64,000 nt of DNA, taken from positions 1 to 64,000 of the IMG/VR virus record IMGVR_UViG_3300024255_000017. One strand, given 5' to 3'. This document shows positions 48,001 to 57,317 of this stretch, piece after piece (positions within the stretch are counted from its first letter, which is position 1; each line of letters begins with the position of its first letter). Source of the DNA: a virus. A program made the position numbers and the translations under genes. Under the pieces are notes generated by a model. It ran no database searches, was not told where the DNA came from, and worked only from the letters and a program-made list of their open reading frames with translations.

Positions 48001-49029
48001 GGTACGCCATTCACTGCAGGAAGTTACCCGGTTGCAGCAACACCTGATGATATATTAGAAATCCAAATAACTCACCCTTATGTAACTAGCTACGCTACTT
48101 ATAAGAAGGCATATGAAAATATGACAGGAGATACTAGTAATACCACATTACCGTCAACAATACCGCCTCTTGGGATTGATTGTACAACTGGTGGAAATGG
48201 TACTGCAAATATTCTATTTAGACAATCTAGATTTATAACTTTGACATCGGATGCGCAATTAGGTAAATCTCAAGCCATCTACTTAAATGAAAATGCTGTT
48301 GATTTAACTGCATTAAGTAGTAGTACAGATTTTAATGGAATCGTATGGCCTAATGGTCAACAATTACAGGCTAGCCCATCTATTACTGCTATTGGTCCAT
48401 TAGGACAAGCAGGGGATCCTAATTTAGTAGACGGCGGGTCAGGTTATAGTAGAAATGTTAAAGGTGCATTTGAAAACTTTGATCAATATACACTAGGACA
48501 ACAGGGATGTGGATCATATCTCTTTGTGTCGTCTGATGACCACTTAAATTTACAGACAGGTGGAGATTCAGCACAATCTTCAAAATTAATACAATTCGGT
48601 CAACAAAATTCAATAAACATACCTATGGTATTTCAATATAGAATGACTGATTACTTTGGTACTGGTTCAGGTGCTGATGGTGGTATAGGTAATATTGGTG
48701 GAGATTCTACTGGTGCTACTACAAATATAACTTATGCAAAGAAAATAGGATTTGATATTTATCCTAATAACTCAGAGCCTTACCAATATGATGTTGAAAT
48801 ATTTGCAAAATACCGATCAAACAAATTAAATATAAATGTGTTCCCAACTAAAACAGTAACCAAAGGGTTAAATGATTTAGAAAAGGTATTAACGAAACTA
48901 AGCCCAACAGTTACTTCAACTAGAGTTAACAGAATAGTTAACGAAGGTGGCGTAGGTGGCGGTCGTGGTGGTGGAATTAACAGAGGTTTATTTACTGAGG
49001 ATAGTGGCCCTGGTAACAATGTACTGTAA
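45100..49029 (+). CDS. very large baseplate/fibre protein, 1309 aa
   Basis: N-terminal helical segment (about 1-70), long beta-rich body, a coiled coil (about 427-500), a probable fibronectin-type III-like domain (GEQVEVQVKSISEAGWPSNP, about 624-643), a second coiled coil (about 665-745) and a Gly-rich end. Likely a central or side fibre/baseplate arm. I cannot name a T4 counterpart. Confidence 0.6.
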   Translation: MAENNSISTMLPELLRLFNNSLESFEKVNQAITSSNESVTINIQNNDGTNSRVTIPSFGFLKNSVDRLQNNIDTITNVGGQNSSIRLSDGTFRKLVLAKLPTEAIDLTSINSIENFNIKPNWFFEELINPLLYVSFDLTGQVPIDTERAIIQRYILNTNTQSKINFFNNTYNGRADISYDEFLQQIVERNISYVLDEDVVDLPPRVKRYTGKFSVLRISDVTSTDVINGASVTTQRKQYKLNKIFYTDVEADFDDTVQLSVGDSLEVLSNPISTRYKVTNVDSSTNTVIVELVEGSDPIRIGADQLKIASSLEDNVQVDVTVGFNERCITFVKPIDPDSKIPAVNWSPGSGYYTNTLTTINADGVKQTLAEYYQQSAIDFGSMLLSFADDKIPTTREGIKPNSPILNDSDFSVKLINAQVSDSSSIVELTDLNNQKNTIEATLKELDGAIAQSRTKIQTTNYKTEVERDADKNALQGLITERSSQAELYASVVKEIDAKAKDNSVSSITPKYRARGFWAMPEEKSTPATGLQSIVKFKTRYRYLSSDGAANPVDQFTFKDGSGDTQGAFSNYNIVESTLRPRAKSSLTGVYQWVDINTDNADAVNINQLDIPIRKGEQVEVQVKSISEAGWPSNPLESDWSNSIILTFPADLSSDNATEAIINQNQQDLAKVALEQDLNEMGIQEHLSSSFVANETYFAHSSPVIASGFLSENQTPIDLFTKLSQMQSQLDLFQELLAQAQGNLVVTIIDDQGNVQNLKRNSVTKIFAGFYAQEVTNLDDPRGAIISKTFFINLANNEQTGLRLISRISGNRSRMVKQSENPNYVGNISSITGGTTILPATYSWLDNSQANQSNNQPTFKSDDADYNTVRKYDLTPIILSNPDVTAQTKYGQTTSLSPFQSTQNKNQFINSRFSDVSSENDFYSYSRPGDGKFTFNLDTAENFYGRQNGTMGTTSGQFIWGGGFNEDGTPFTAGSYPVAATPDDILEIQITHPYVTSYATYKKAYENMTGDTSNTTLPSTIPPLGIDCTTGGNGTANILFRQSRFITLTSDAQLGKSQAIYLNENAVDLTALSSSTDFNGIVWPNGQQLQASPSITAIGPLGQAGDPNLVDGGSGYSRNVKGAFENFDQYTLGQQGCGSYLFVSSDDHLNLQTGGDSAQSSKLIQFGQQNSINIPMVFQYRMTDYFGTGSGADGGIGNIGGDSTGATTNITYAKKIGFDIYPNNSEPYQYDVEIFAKYRSNKLNINVFPTKTVTKGLNDLEKVLTKLSPTVTSTRVNRIVNEGGVGGGRGGGINRGLFTEDSGPGNNVL

Positions 49030-49034
49030 ACATT

Positions 49035-49083
49035 TAATTTTTCACTAATCGTTTGGTGAATAAATAAAAAAAGTGAAAATTAA
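49035..49083 (+). promoter_or_regulatory. inverted repeat abutting the 1534-aa gene start
   Basis: TTAATTTTTCAC (49035-49046) and GTGAAAATTAA (49073-49083) pair with one T bulged; the right arm ends directly before the ATG at 49084. An inner TTCAC/GTGAA alternative also exists. Possible translation control or weak terminator. Confidence 0.5.
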
Positions 49084-52000
49084 ATGGCCGAAAAATTATT
49101 TGATAAAGCATCCTATAGTATAGCTAGAACTAATCCTAAGTTAACAGGTAATGTTAAACTTGTTAGTGATGGTAGTAATTTGTATCTAGAATCATTTAGT
49201 GCTAATACTGAACTGTCATCTTCTACATTTAAAGCATTTAAAATAAGTGGTAAAGATACTTATGATAGAGATGTTTGGAAATTCTTTCAAGGTGGAAAGT
49301 TCCCAGCACAATTAGCATATGAGGTATTCCAAGAATACCAAGATGTATCAGTATTATCCCAATATCAAAACCAGTATGAAATGTTTTATTCAGCTGGTAC
49401 TAGATCAGTCTCGTCCAATTCATATTCTCAAGAGTTAGGAATGCTCGCGCCTTTATGGTTAAACGAACAAATTCCTGAAAAATTTGTAATATTTAGAATA
49501 GACAATCCTGCTGCTGTTAATAATATAATGGCAACAGTACAAAACACCAATTCTGATTTAGCACAAACATCAGCTGCATTTACTAAAAATGTTTTGGAGA
49601 ATTGTACTGCCGTTAAAACTTTTGATTTAACAACAAATAGTTTACTAGGATCTTATATTAGAAACTATAGATCACAAGAATCCTTTCCTGCATCACCGCT
49701 AAATATTTCATGGAGAAAGGATGAAGCAATGCAATGGGCAGGAATTAATTACAGTAAAGGTGGATTCACATCGGCTGGTAGTTTTTCATATGATGGGATA
49801 GTCACAGAAGATGCTACTATTATACAAAATGAATTCTTTTTTACTGAAGGGTTTGAAAGAAATAATGTTTTATTAGCTAATCTAATTAACATGGAATTTT
49901 TATTTACTGATGAAACTGCTTCTGATTATTCGGTAAACAGATACTTTGGTTTATATGTAAATGAAGTAGAGGAAGGTCGTTTTGATTTATCAGGAGAAGG
50001 GTTTTATAAAAATATTGAAAAAACACAATTACCTAAAATAACCACCATCACTGAAGTATCGGAACAATTAAATACACCGTTTGAAATTTCTAACAGTCAA
50101 GGTGTTTTACTTTATATTGATCCAGCTAAAACAGAAACTATTACAGGTGTACCAACTCCTAGTAGAGTAAATGAAGTTGAGTCAATCTTTTATGTTAAAG
50201 ATAAAGAAGAAAATTTTCATACTGTTAAGAAAGGATCTAAATGGGGTACTAATCAAATAAGAATTTTTGATACGGCTGTTGATGTATCAAAATTTGCTGG
50301 TTTTAAAAGCCCTGATACTTTTGCAGATGCAAAAATTATTAATAGAAAAGGTAAAGCTACATGTTCTTTTAAAATTGCAAATGAATTATTAAACGGGTTA
50401 AGTATTACGTTTTATGATGGAATAGATTTAATAGGAGAAGTTGCAGCTACTTCAATAGAGGCACCTGTACCAGGATCCAATAAACAGCAATTCTTTAATC
50501 CTAATGGAACTAATCAAGAAATAGCTAAAGCAATAACTAATGCAATAAATCAAGGCATATCACCAGAGAAAAGATTTTTTGTAGCTTCTTATAATGATGA
50601 TACCGTTTATGTTCAGTCAAGATTTGGTGGGAGCAGATTTAATAGACTTAACTTTAAGATTAATTATTCAGCATACCCTTTACAGATAGATAATTTAGTA
50701 ACCTATCCACTTGCTACAATAGTAGATGATAATAAAAACTTTGTTGGTGGTAATGATGTAAATTCATCTTTATTAAGAGTTGCTAATGGCGACCAAGATA
50801 GATTTGTATTAGGTAATTGGATTCAGTCAAAAAATGGTTACGCTGAAATAGGTAACTGGGTTCCTTACTTAGAAAATCCAGTAGAAGACAACACAGGAAC
50901 TGTTACAAGCTATAAAGAAATCGATGAGTATGTTATTATAACTTTAAATGATAATCAGATACAAGTTACTAATAGTGGACAAGTTGCACTGTACTCTGAC
51001 TATAAACCTTCGTTTGGTAGATTTTCAATATTTCCTATGAAGGATTTTGATTATGACTTCTTTAGTACTATGTATAGTCAAATGGGTGAATTAGATTATG
51101 AGTATGATCAATATAACGTAGGCAGCGGCGGTGTATATTACAATATTAGTGCTAATCCTAATGTTAGAGATTTTTATGATTCTGGTGGATTTTTTAAATT
51201 AGTGGGGTTATTAAGAGAGGCAGACCCGGACAAAGATTTTGATTCAGTCATTTCTTCAGAGTATGACAGATTAGAAGAAAACTTTTTAAGGCAGCAATCA
51301 GTAGCATCTAGAGTTATTCCATATATTAATAAATGGTCTTGGGTAAACGAAGGTAAGAATGTTAGAAACCTTCCATATAGTTTAAATGTTAATGAAGCAT
51401 TTAGCCAAAATAATTTTTCACCTTCTAAATATACAACAGGACAAAATGCAGAAGGGTTTACTCATGAATGGTATTACTTATGTGAATTTCCAGATTACTT
51501 TAATAATTCAGCAGCAATAAAAAGTTCATGGAGTTATATTGATAAGGCACCTGTTGATACTATAGAAACAAATCCTTTAACTGGTGCGGTATACACACCA
51601 GGTACTTTTCAAAAGGTTGATAGAGATTATTTTAATGATTATTTTATAGTAGATAAATTTACAACCGGTGGTGTTGTTAATTTAATTGACAGACAATTAA
51701 GATATGGTAGATTTAGCGGTGGTGATGAAAAGAATTTTGCAGAATCATTTTTGCGCGGTGTTAGGATTATTGCAAAAACTAAAGCGGATGTTTTAGCTAA
51801 ACCTAATTTTAATGCAAGGTCACAAAAATATGTTAGTGACGGTAGATTTAATGATTATAGATTTTCAGTAATGTTAATTCCTAATGCACCAGATAAACCT
51901 GAAACTCAGGTGAAGTTTGTAAAAAATGATAAATGGAAAACTGTTGTTATGATGGTATTCTTAGCATTAGAAAATGACTGTATAAATGGTATAGGTGACC

Positions 52001-53688
52001 AGAGTATTGACCGAACAACATTGTATTCATATGAAAGTCATTTTGTAGGAAGTCCTGTAATAGGTGAATCATGTAAACCGTTTATAAATCCACTAGGGGA
52101 TTATGAATATTTAGATGGCCCTCTACAAGGAGCAATTAATTTTAGTGCATCTGGTTGGAATGGAGCAGCTGATGCATTCTTAATACAGGGTACTATGGAT
52201 TCTAATGGAAATTTAACTAGATTTTTACGTGATGTTTCTATAGGTTCTAGTGGTAACTTTAATTCAATAGAAATGGTGATAGGTTCAGATGTCTATGAGA
52301 TTAACGATATTGTTAAAGTTATAAGTGATGATAGATTATTTGCTAAAACTATATTAAAGAATGGTAGCAGTTTTGTACCTGGTGGATTATCACCATCTAT
52401 AAATGATGCGAAGAGTGCCGATTATAAGGTAATCGGTGGTGGCTTTAATACATATTCATCCAGATTAAATGATACTGGTTTTGCAACATTATTTAGATTT
52501 ATTAATGAAGGTGCACCTGGTATTATTTATGAAACTATTGACGAGGATGGAAATAGAGTGCTATCACCTGATGGTTCTATTGCTGAAACCTTCTCTATAG
52601 AACTTAGAGCACAAGAAGATATTTTAAAATCAGTTTACATAGGGAGGTTACCAGATCCTGCTAAACCGACTAAGTTTAATCTTACCGATGTTATAGGCTA
52701 TGATTTATCACTTCAGACAAAACCTAGAATAACACCAATTGGAAGACATGCTGGAACATATCAACCTACTACCAAGAACTTATTTTATTTCAGAGATCCT
52801 TATATAGACCTTTTAGTTATAACTGGTGATGATGCAGTGTATAAAGAAAAGGTAAAAGATTTATGTAGGTATTCAAATACTCAGTTTAATTCTAGTGATA
52901 CTCAAAATTTTGGTCAATTAAGAAATCTGTTTTATCATAAAGTAAACGAAGAAGATCCATCCACTATATTAGAGCTTTCAACAGAGGATGCATTCTTAAG
53001 TCTATATCCACTCATAAATGAAATTGGTATAGCAAAAAGAGACTTCTATATATTTTCTTCTAACTGGGAACCTTCTTATTTTAGAAAGAGTATAGATAAA
53101 TCTGAAGTTGAATCCATCATAGGCACACGATCCATGACAGAGAAAAAATCCTTCCTAGGTTCTAAATATTTAAAGGTTCCACATGAAATTAAACTAGAAA
53201 CATTTTTACATGAGCCTGTTGCAGTTAAAGCTGCGATAAAACAACCTAGCTTAATAAAAGGTACATTTATGACCAGGGAGAATGACACTTCTGTATTATT
53301 CTATATGTTTATACAAAAAAGATTAATTCAATTTTTATTCGAACCTATTAAGGAACAGTTTAAAAAATACATTAAGCCTGAATTTGGTTTTGGTGATATT
53401 GATACATTAGATGATGATGTTGAGAGATACATAACTCAAAATATTTTACATCTATATAAGTTAGATAGTATTGACTTTTATGTTAAAAGTACCAGAGTTG
53501 ATGCACCGTTGGATTATTCTACTGCTCAGTTAAATAATGCTGATAAAGTAGAAAATGGTTTAACTGTTAATACTTCAATAGGATCAAAAATATTAAATAC
53601 AAATCCATTTGATCTTAGCCTAATATATAACAAAAGAAAGGGTTTTACTGAATCATTTGGATTTAGCATTACTATAGTTAAAAAATAA
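49084..53688 (+). CDS. giant virion structural protein, 1534 aa
   Basis: The largest protein in the window. Mostly beta-rich and aromatic, with repeated Asp/Asn/Tyr-rich strands, an early segment KAFKISGKDTYDRDVWKFFQ and a C-terminal beta domain (SFGFSITIVKK). No catalytic or coiled-coil region is evident. Position among fibre/baseplate genes suggests a baseplate outer-ring or long-fibre scaffold. No family recognised. Confidence 0.55.
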   Translation: MAEKLFDKASYSIARTNPKLTGNVKLVSDGSNLYLESFSANTELSSSTFKAFKISGKDTYDRDVWKFFQGGKFPAQLAYEVFQEYQDVSVLSQYQNQYEMFYSAGTRSVSSNSYSQELGMLAPLWLNEQIPEKFVIFRIDNPAAVNNIMATVQNTNSDLAQTSAAFTKNVLENCTAVKTFDLTTNSLLGSYIRNYRSQESFPASPLNISWRKDEAMQWAGINYSKGGFTSAGSFSYDGIVTEDATIIQNEFFFTEGFERNNVLLANLINMEFLFTDETASDYSVNRYFGLYVNEVEEGRFDLSGEGFYKNIEKTQLPKITTITEVSEQLNTPFEISNSQGVLLYIDPAKTETITGVPTPSRVNEVESIFYVKDKEENFHTVKKGSKWGTNQIRIFDTAVDVSKFAGFKSPDTFADAKIINRKGKATCSFKIANELLNGLSITFYDGIDLIGEVAATSIEAPVPGSNKQQFFNPNGTNQEIAKAITNAINQGISPEKRFFVASYNDDTVYVQSRFGGSRFNRLNFKINYSAYPLQIDNLVTYPLATIVDDNKNFVGGNDVNSSLLRVANGDQDRFVLGNWIQSKNGYAEIGNWVPYLENPVEDNTGTVTSYKEIDEYVIITLNDNQIQVTNSGQVALYSDYKPSFGRFSIFPMKDFDYDFFSTMYSQMGELDYEYDQYNVGSGGVYYNISANPNVRDFYDSGGFFKLVGLLREADPDKDFDSVISSEYDRLEENFLRQQSVASRVIPYINKWSWVNEGKNVRNLPYSLNVNEAFSQNNFSPSKYTTGQNAEGFTHEWYYLCEFPDYFNNSAAIKSSWSYIDKAPVDTIETNPLTGAVYTPGTFQKVDRDYFNDYFIVDKFTTGGVVNLIDRQLRYGRFSGGDEKNFAESFLRGVRIIAKTKADVLAKPNFNARSQKYVSDGRFNDYRFSVMLIPNAPDKPETQVKFVKNDKWKTVVMMVFLALENDCINGIGDQSIDRTTLYSYESHFVGSPVIGESCKPFINPLGDYEYLDGPLQGAINFSASGWNGAADAFLIQGTMDSNGNLTRFLRDVSIGSSGNFNSIEMVIGSDVYEINDIVKVISDDRLFAKTILKNGSSFVPGGLSPSINDAKSADYKVIGGGFNTYSSRLNDTGFATLFRFINEGAPGIIYETIDEDGNRVLSPDGSIAETFSIELRAQEDILKSVYIGRLPDPAKPTKFNLTDVIGYDLSLQTKPRITPIGRHAGTYQPTTKNLFYFRDPYIDLLVITGDDAVYKEKVKDLCRYSNTQFNSSDTQNFGQLRNLFYHKVNEEDPSTILELSTEDAFLSLYPLINEIGIAKRDFYIFSSNWEPSYFRKSIDKSEVESIIGTRSMTEKKSFLGSKYLKVPHEIKLETFLHEPVAVKAAIKQPSLIKGTFMTRENDTSVLFYMFIQKRLIQFLFEPIKEQFKKYIKPEFGFGDIDTLDDDVERYITQNILHLYKLDSIDFYVKSTRVDAPLDYSTAQLNNADKVENGLTVNTSIGSKILNTNPFDLSLIYNKRKGFTESFGFSITIVKK

Positions 53689-53695
53689 TAATAAA

Positions 53696-56266
53696 ATGGC
53701 GATAACCATACAAGAATTAATTGCATCAGATACTGTTTCACAGGCTGTAGATAAGATTAATTTTAATTTTGATCAACTGATACTTAATGGCGGTGGTCCT
53801 TTAGGCCCGTCAGGTCCACAAGGCCCGGCAGGTCCAATTGGTGGTAGAGGAGAACGTGGTACAGAGTGGTATGAAGATGACTCAGTAACCGGACCAGGTA
53901 AAGACCCAAATGCCTTCCCACCAACTTTGCTTCCATTAAAGGCAGATTACTATCTACAATTTGATGGACAAGTTTGGGAATATAATGGTAGCTTATGGGA
54001 AGAGACGGAGGTTAATCTTACAGGACCGCAAGGCCCTACTGGTGCATCGGTTGGATTATCACAATTTGGTAATTCACCTAATCCTGGTAACCCAGGTGGC
54101 GTTGCACCAAATAATTATGCACAGAACGCTAAGAACGTAGGGTACCCTTCATTAATGGCAGCAGGATCACAGACTATTTCTACTGACAATCAAGGTGTAC
54201 CTACCTTTGCTGTTGGTATTGCAGGACCTAATGATATTGCAACATATCCTAATGGTGTATCTGTAACACAAGACTTTAGATTACTAGAAGAGTTTGCAGG
54301 AACACTTGATTCAACTAATACAAGTTTTCTATTACATCAGAAAAACAGCGGTGCTACTGCGTTGCGTTTTATGGGCGGTATTCAAGCAGGTGAAAATTTT
54401 GAGCAGCTAGATTATAGTAAGTTATCACAAATAAAGTTATCTTCTGATGACACTTTAAATATATCAGTACCTAAATCACCTACTGCTATAAATAACATAA
54501 ATGATACTATTGGTTTTAATATAGAAACTGCCGAAAGAGGTCAGACTTATAGATCTGGTGCTGGGTTTAAGTTTGTTACTGGAACAAAAGGTGGGTCTGG
54601 GTCACCGTTCTTTAATTCTAATTTTGAAGCAACGGTTTCTACATTTAATCCACTAGGTAGCTCTGAAAAGGGTAAATTTGATTTAAACACCACTGGTACT
54701 GGTGCTATTACTAGGCTACAGATGGGTGGTGATGATATAACAATACCTACCACGACATCAGCTACTGGGTTTTTAGTAGCGGAGGCTAGGAATATAGATC
54801 TTGTGTCTTCAAGCCAAATTGAACTTAATGCAGGATCTGATGCTTATATAAAATCCCAAGGAGCTACTTTAACCGTTGATGGTAATATTCAATTAAGTAC
54901 AGTAGCAACAGGTGAAATTAATCTTACTTCTAATGGTAGTGGAGATGTAATTTTAAAATCAGATGGAGGAGGTATTACTGGAATATATAGTAATCTTTCT
55001 ATAGGTTTAGCTGCTGGTTCACTATCTGAAACTTTCTTTGACCTTGACACAGTAGGTGGTGCCTTTCTTAAAACACAGGTAGTTAATAATAATATTATAC
55101 TTGATGCATCAGGAACGAGCAATAGTATTGAATTAAAAGCTAGAGAAAATATTGAACTGCGAACTACTTCTGCTGATTCTAATATCTTCCCTAATGTTAA
55201 AGCTTTATTTGATGGTGTAACTAATCCATCTATTTCATATAGAGGTAAATCAACATGGGGAGCATCTTTAGCACAGGTACCTAATTCGCTTATAAATGCA
55301 CCGGTATATAAACATGAATGGACAAACCTAGCGGCAGCAGATGCTCCTATACTTGGTGGTTCAGTAGTAAGGCAAATGGGTAGTCAATCTTATATGACTA
55401 ATTCAGGTGTACAATACCAACAATATAATGATGGGTTTACTGCTATGATGATTGGTAAACCTGCCTATAATAGCGGTGTGCTAGGTGGTGATAGATTAGG
55501 ATTATTTGTCAACAATCTAGCCAGTACAGTACCGCCACAATTTAGTAATTCTGGGACAGTAAAGGAAAATCCGGCAATGGAGCAAGTTAGAATAGATTCC
55601 ACGACTACTAAAATTAGTAATAATTTTTGTTTAGGTGGTGAAAACGGGAATGAAGTATTAAATCTTGACCCGCTATGGGACACTACAGATATTGACGGGA
55701 GGACTATTGAAATTACCCCTGGTACCCCATATTTACAAGTTAACATAGGTACATTTACACCAGTGAATAGTCAAATAGCAATTAATAGTATGCCTTTTGG
55801 AAATCGTACACAGGCATGGGAATGTGATTTAATATTAAAATTTAACCCATCCAATATGTATCATGGGGCGCAGTTTATTATTGAAATATATAACATGCCA
55901 TCTAAGTTTGCATGGAGTGGAAACTATAACAGTAGCTATGCTACACAGTATGGAAAAATAAATGTATTTTATGAAAATTTAGATAATGCAGGTACTGTTA
56001 CTACAAAGTCAGCAGGATCAATTGAGACTGATGCTAATGATATCTCAGGTTTTGGTAGTGGTACAACTACATATACAGCTAAAGTTGGCCTGTATAAATT
56101 TGGTTTTAGTAACATGGGTGTTAAAACTTTTTATAATGGAAACGGTGTGGGTGCCGCCGGTGGATTAAATTTACAAAAAGGGTGGACATTACATCAATCT
56201 ATCTTTACTACGTTCCAAGAAGAAAATAATACCTCATACAGTATGCAGGCACCGGCTAATTCATAA
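53696..56266 (+). CDS. fibre protein with short collagen-like stretch
   Basis: The 856-aa protein has the shared N-terminal module (see 42294), then a short collagen-like region with classical GPSGPQGPAGPIGGRGERG (about 37-55) and GPQGPTG near 110-116; the long beta-rich shaft (SSQIELNAGSDAYIKSQGATL, around 360-380) shows repeating strands, and the C-terminal domain (about 640-856) is a probable binding tip. Likely a short tail fibre or gp10/gp12-like protein. Unlike the giant fibre its collagen triplets contain Pro. Confidence 0.65.
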   Translation: MAITIQELIASDTVSQAVDKINFNFDQLILNGGGPLGPSGPQGPAGPIGGRGERGTEWYEDDSVTGPGKDPNAFPPTLLPLKADYYLQFDGQVWEYNGSLWEETEVNLTGPQGPTGASVGLSQFGNSPNPGNPGGVAPNNYAQNAKNVGYPSLMAAGSQTISTDNQGVPTFAVGIAGPNDIATYPNGVSVTQDFRLLEEFAGTLDSTNTSFLLHQKNSGATALRFMGGIQAGENFEQLDYSKLSQIKLSSDDTLNISVPKSPTAINNINDTIGFNIETAERGQTYRSGAGFKFVTGTKGGSGSPFFNSNFEATVSTFNPLGSSEKGKFDLNTTGTGAITRLQMGGDDITIPTTTSATGFLVAEARNIDLVSSSQIELNAGSDAYIKSQGATLTVDGNIQLSTVATGEINLTSNGSGDVILKSDGGGITGIYSNLSIGLAAGSLSETFFDLDTVGGAFLKTQVVNNNIILDASGTSNSIELKARENIELRTTSADSNIFPNVKALFDGVTNPSISYRGKSTWGASLAQVPNSLINAPVYKHEWTNLAAADAPILGGSVVRQMGSQSYMTNSGVQYQQYNDGFTAMMIGKPAYNSGVLGGDRLGLFVNNLASTVPPQFSNSGTVKENPAMEQVRIDSTTTKISNNFCLGGENGNEVLNLDPLWDTTDIDGRTIEITPGTPYLQVNIGTFTPVNSQIAINSMPFGNRTQAWECDLILKFNPSNMYHGAQFIIEIYNMPSKFAWSGNYNSSYATQYGKINVFYENLDNAGTVTTKSAGSIETDANDISGFGSGTTTYTAKVGLYKFGFSNMGVKTFYNGNGVGAAGGLNLQKGWTLHQSIFTTFQEENNTSYSMQAPANS

Positions 56267-56295
56267 TTAGAAGATTAATATTTAAATAAATAAAA

Positions 56296-56538
56296 ATGAC
56301 AAAAAAGGAAAAAAAGGAATTAACTAGTTTTGTAGATAGATATAAACAAATAGAAACTTCTATTGATCTAATGCAAAAAAGTATTTTAAGTTTAGCTGAT
56401 AAAAGAGATAAACTTTTTGATGAATTAGATACCATGAAAAGTCAAGAAAAAACTTTTATGGAAAAGCTTATTAAAAAATATGGAGAAAGTAATGTTACTC
56501 CTTATAAGTTAATGAAAATTTACGAGGAAGGTATATGA
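56296..56538 (+). CDS. small coiled-coil protein, 80 aa
   Basis: Entirely helical with heptad spacing (ETSIDLMQKSILSLADKRDK, then LDTMKSQEKTFMEKLIKKYG). The stop TGA overlaps the next ATG (ATGA). Possible partner of the membrane protein that follows. Confidence 0.6.
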   Translation: MTKKEKKELTSFVDRYKQIETSIDLMQKSILSLADKRDKLFDELDTMKSQEKTFMEKLIKKYGESNVTPYKLMKIYEEGI

Positions 56539-57305
56539 TAATTTTAAAAAACATAATAGCGATAATCACTGATCCTAAAAATACAAGAATGTTTTTATTA
56601 GGTGGTATTGTAGTGTTGTGTTTTTTATTGTTTAGACAGTGCGAACAAACTAATATAGCAAAGAGTGAAGCTACTAAGATTAGTAATAATTGGAAAGCTT
56701 CGTTAGATACAATTGAAAACTATATTGACAAAAATGGAAATGCTGCCGCTGAAATAAGAGCTCTTAATTTAACATTAGAAGAAATTGAAGATGAGCTAGA
56801 GTTTGAGAAAGATAAACCGCCGTTGACTATTATTAAAACTGAAACGGTAATAAAGGAAGTTATTGTAGAGGTACCGGTAAATGTTATTGATACTATATTA
56901 GGTAATTTTAATTCAGCATTAACAGTTTCCGATTCTGCTACCTGGGGTAAAAGTTTTAGAGATATTGGAGTTTTTGTTCCTTATGAAATTGATGGTACTT
57001 TAATAAATTTTGGTAATGCTACTATTGATCTAAAACAAAATATATTTTTATCTGCCTCATTAACAAGAGACAATAAAACAAAAGAATTATTTGTAAATCT
57101 TTTAACTGATTATCCTGGTACTACTTTTAATAGTGCAGAAGGTATATTAATTGACCAAAGGAGTAGCGCGTTTAAAAGCTTACAATATGAAAACAGAAAA
57201 ACATTAGGACTAGGATTACAACTAGGTGTCGGTTTCAGCGGTAACGGAGTTGCACCTTATGTTGGTATAGGTTTAAACTATACCCCTAAGTTTTTACAAT
57301 GGTAA
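56535..57305 (+). CDS. membrane-anchored, possibly spanin-like protein
   Basis: One N-terminal transmembrane segment (about 20-37, FLLGGIVVLCFLLF), a periplasmic helix with coiled-coil character (about 40-100), then a beta-rich C-terminal domain ending GLQLGVGFSGNGVAPYVGIGLNY (about 229-251). The inner-membrane anchor, coiled coil and C-terminal domain recall a spanin that links the two membranes in lysis; a barrel-like end would be unusual. Similar proteins occur in Bacteroidota phages. Assignment is tentative. Confidence 0.45.
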   Translation: MIILKNIIAIITDPKNTRMFLLGGIVVLCFLLFRQCEQTNIAKSEATKISNNWKASLDTIENYIDKNGNAAAEIRALNLTLEEIEDELEFEKDKPPLTIIKTETVIKEVIVEVPVNVIDTILGNFNSALTVSDSATWGKSFRDIGVFVPYEIDGTLINFGNATIDLKQNIFLSASLTRDNKTKELFVNLLTDYPGTTFNSAEGILIDQRSSAFKSLQYENRKTLGLGLQLGVGFSGNGVAPYVGIGLNYTPKFLQW

Positions 57306-57317
57306 ATAAATAAAATA

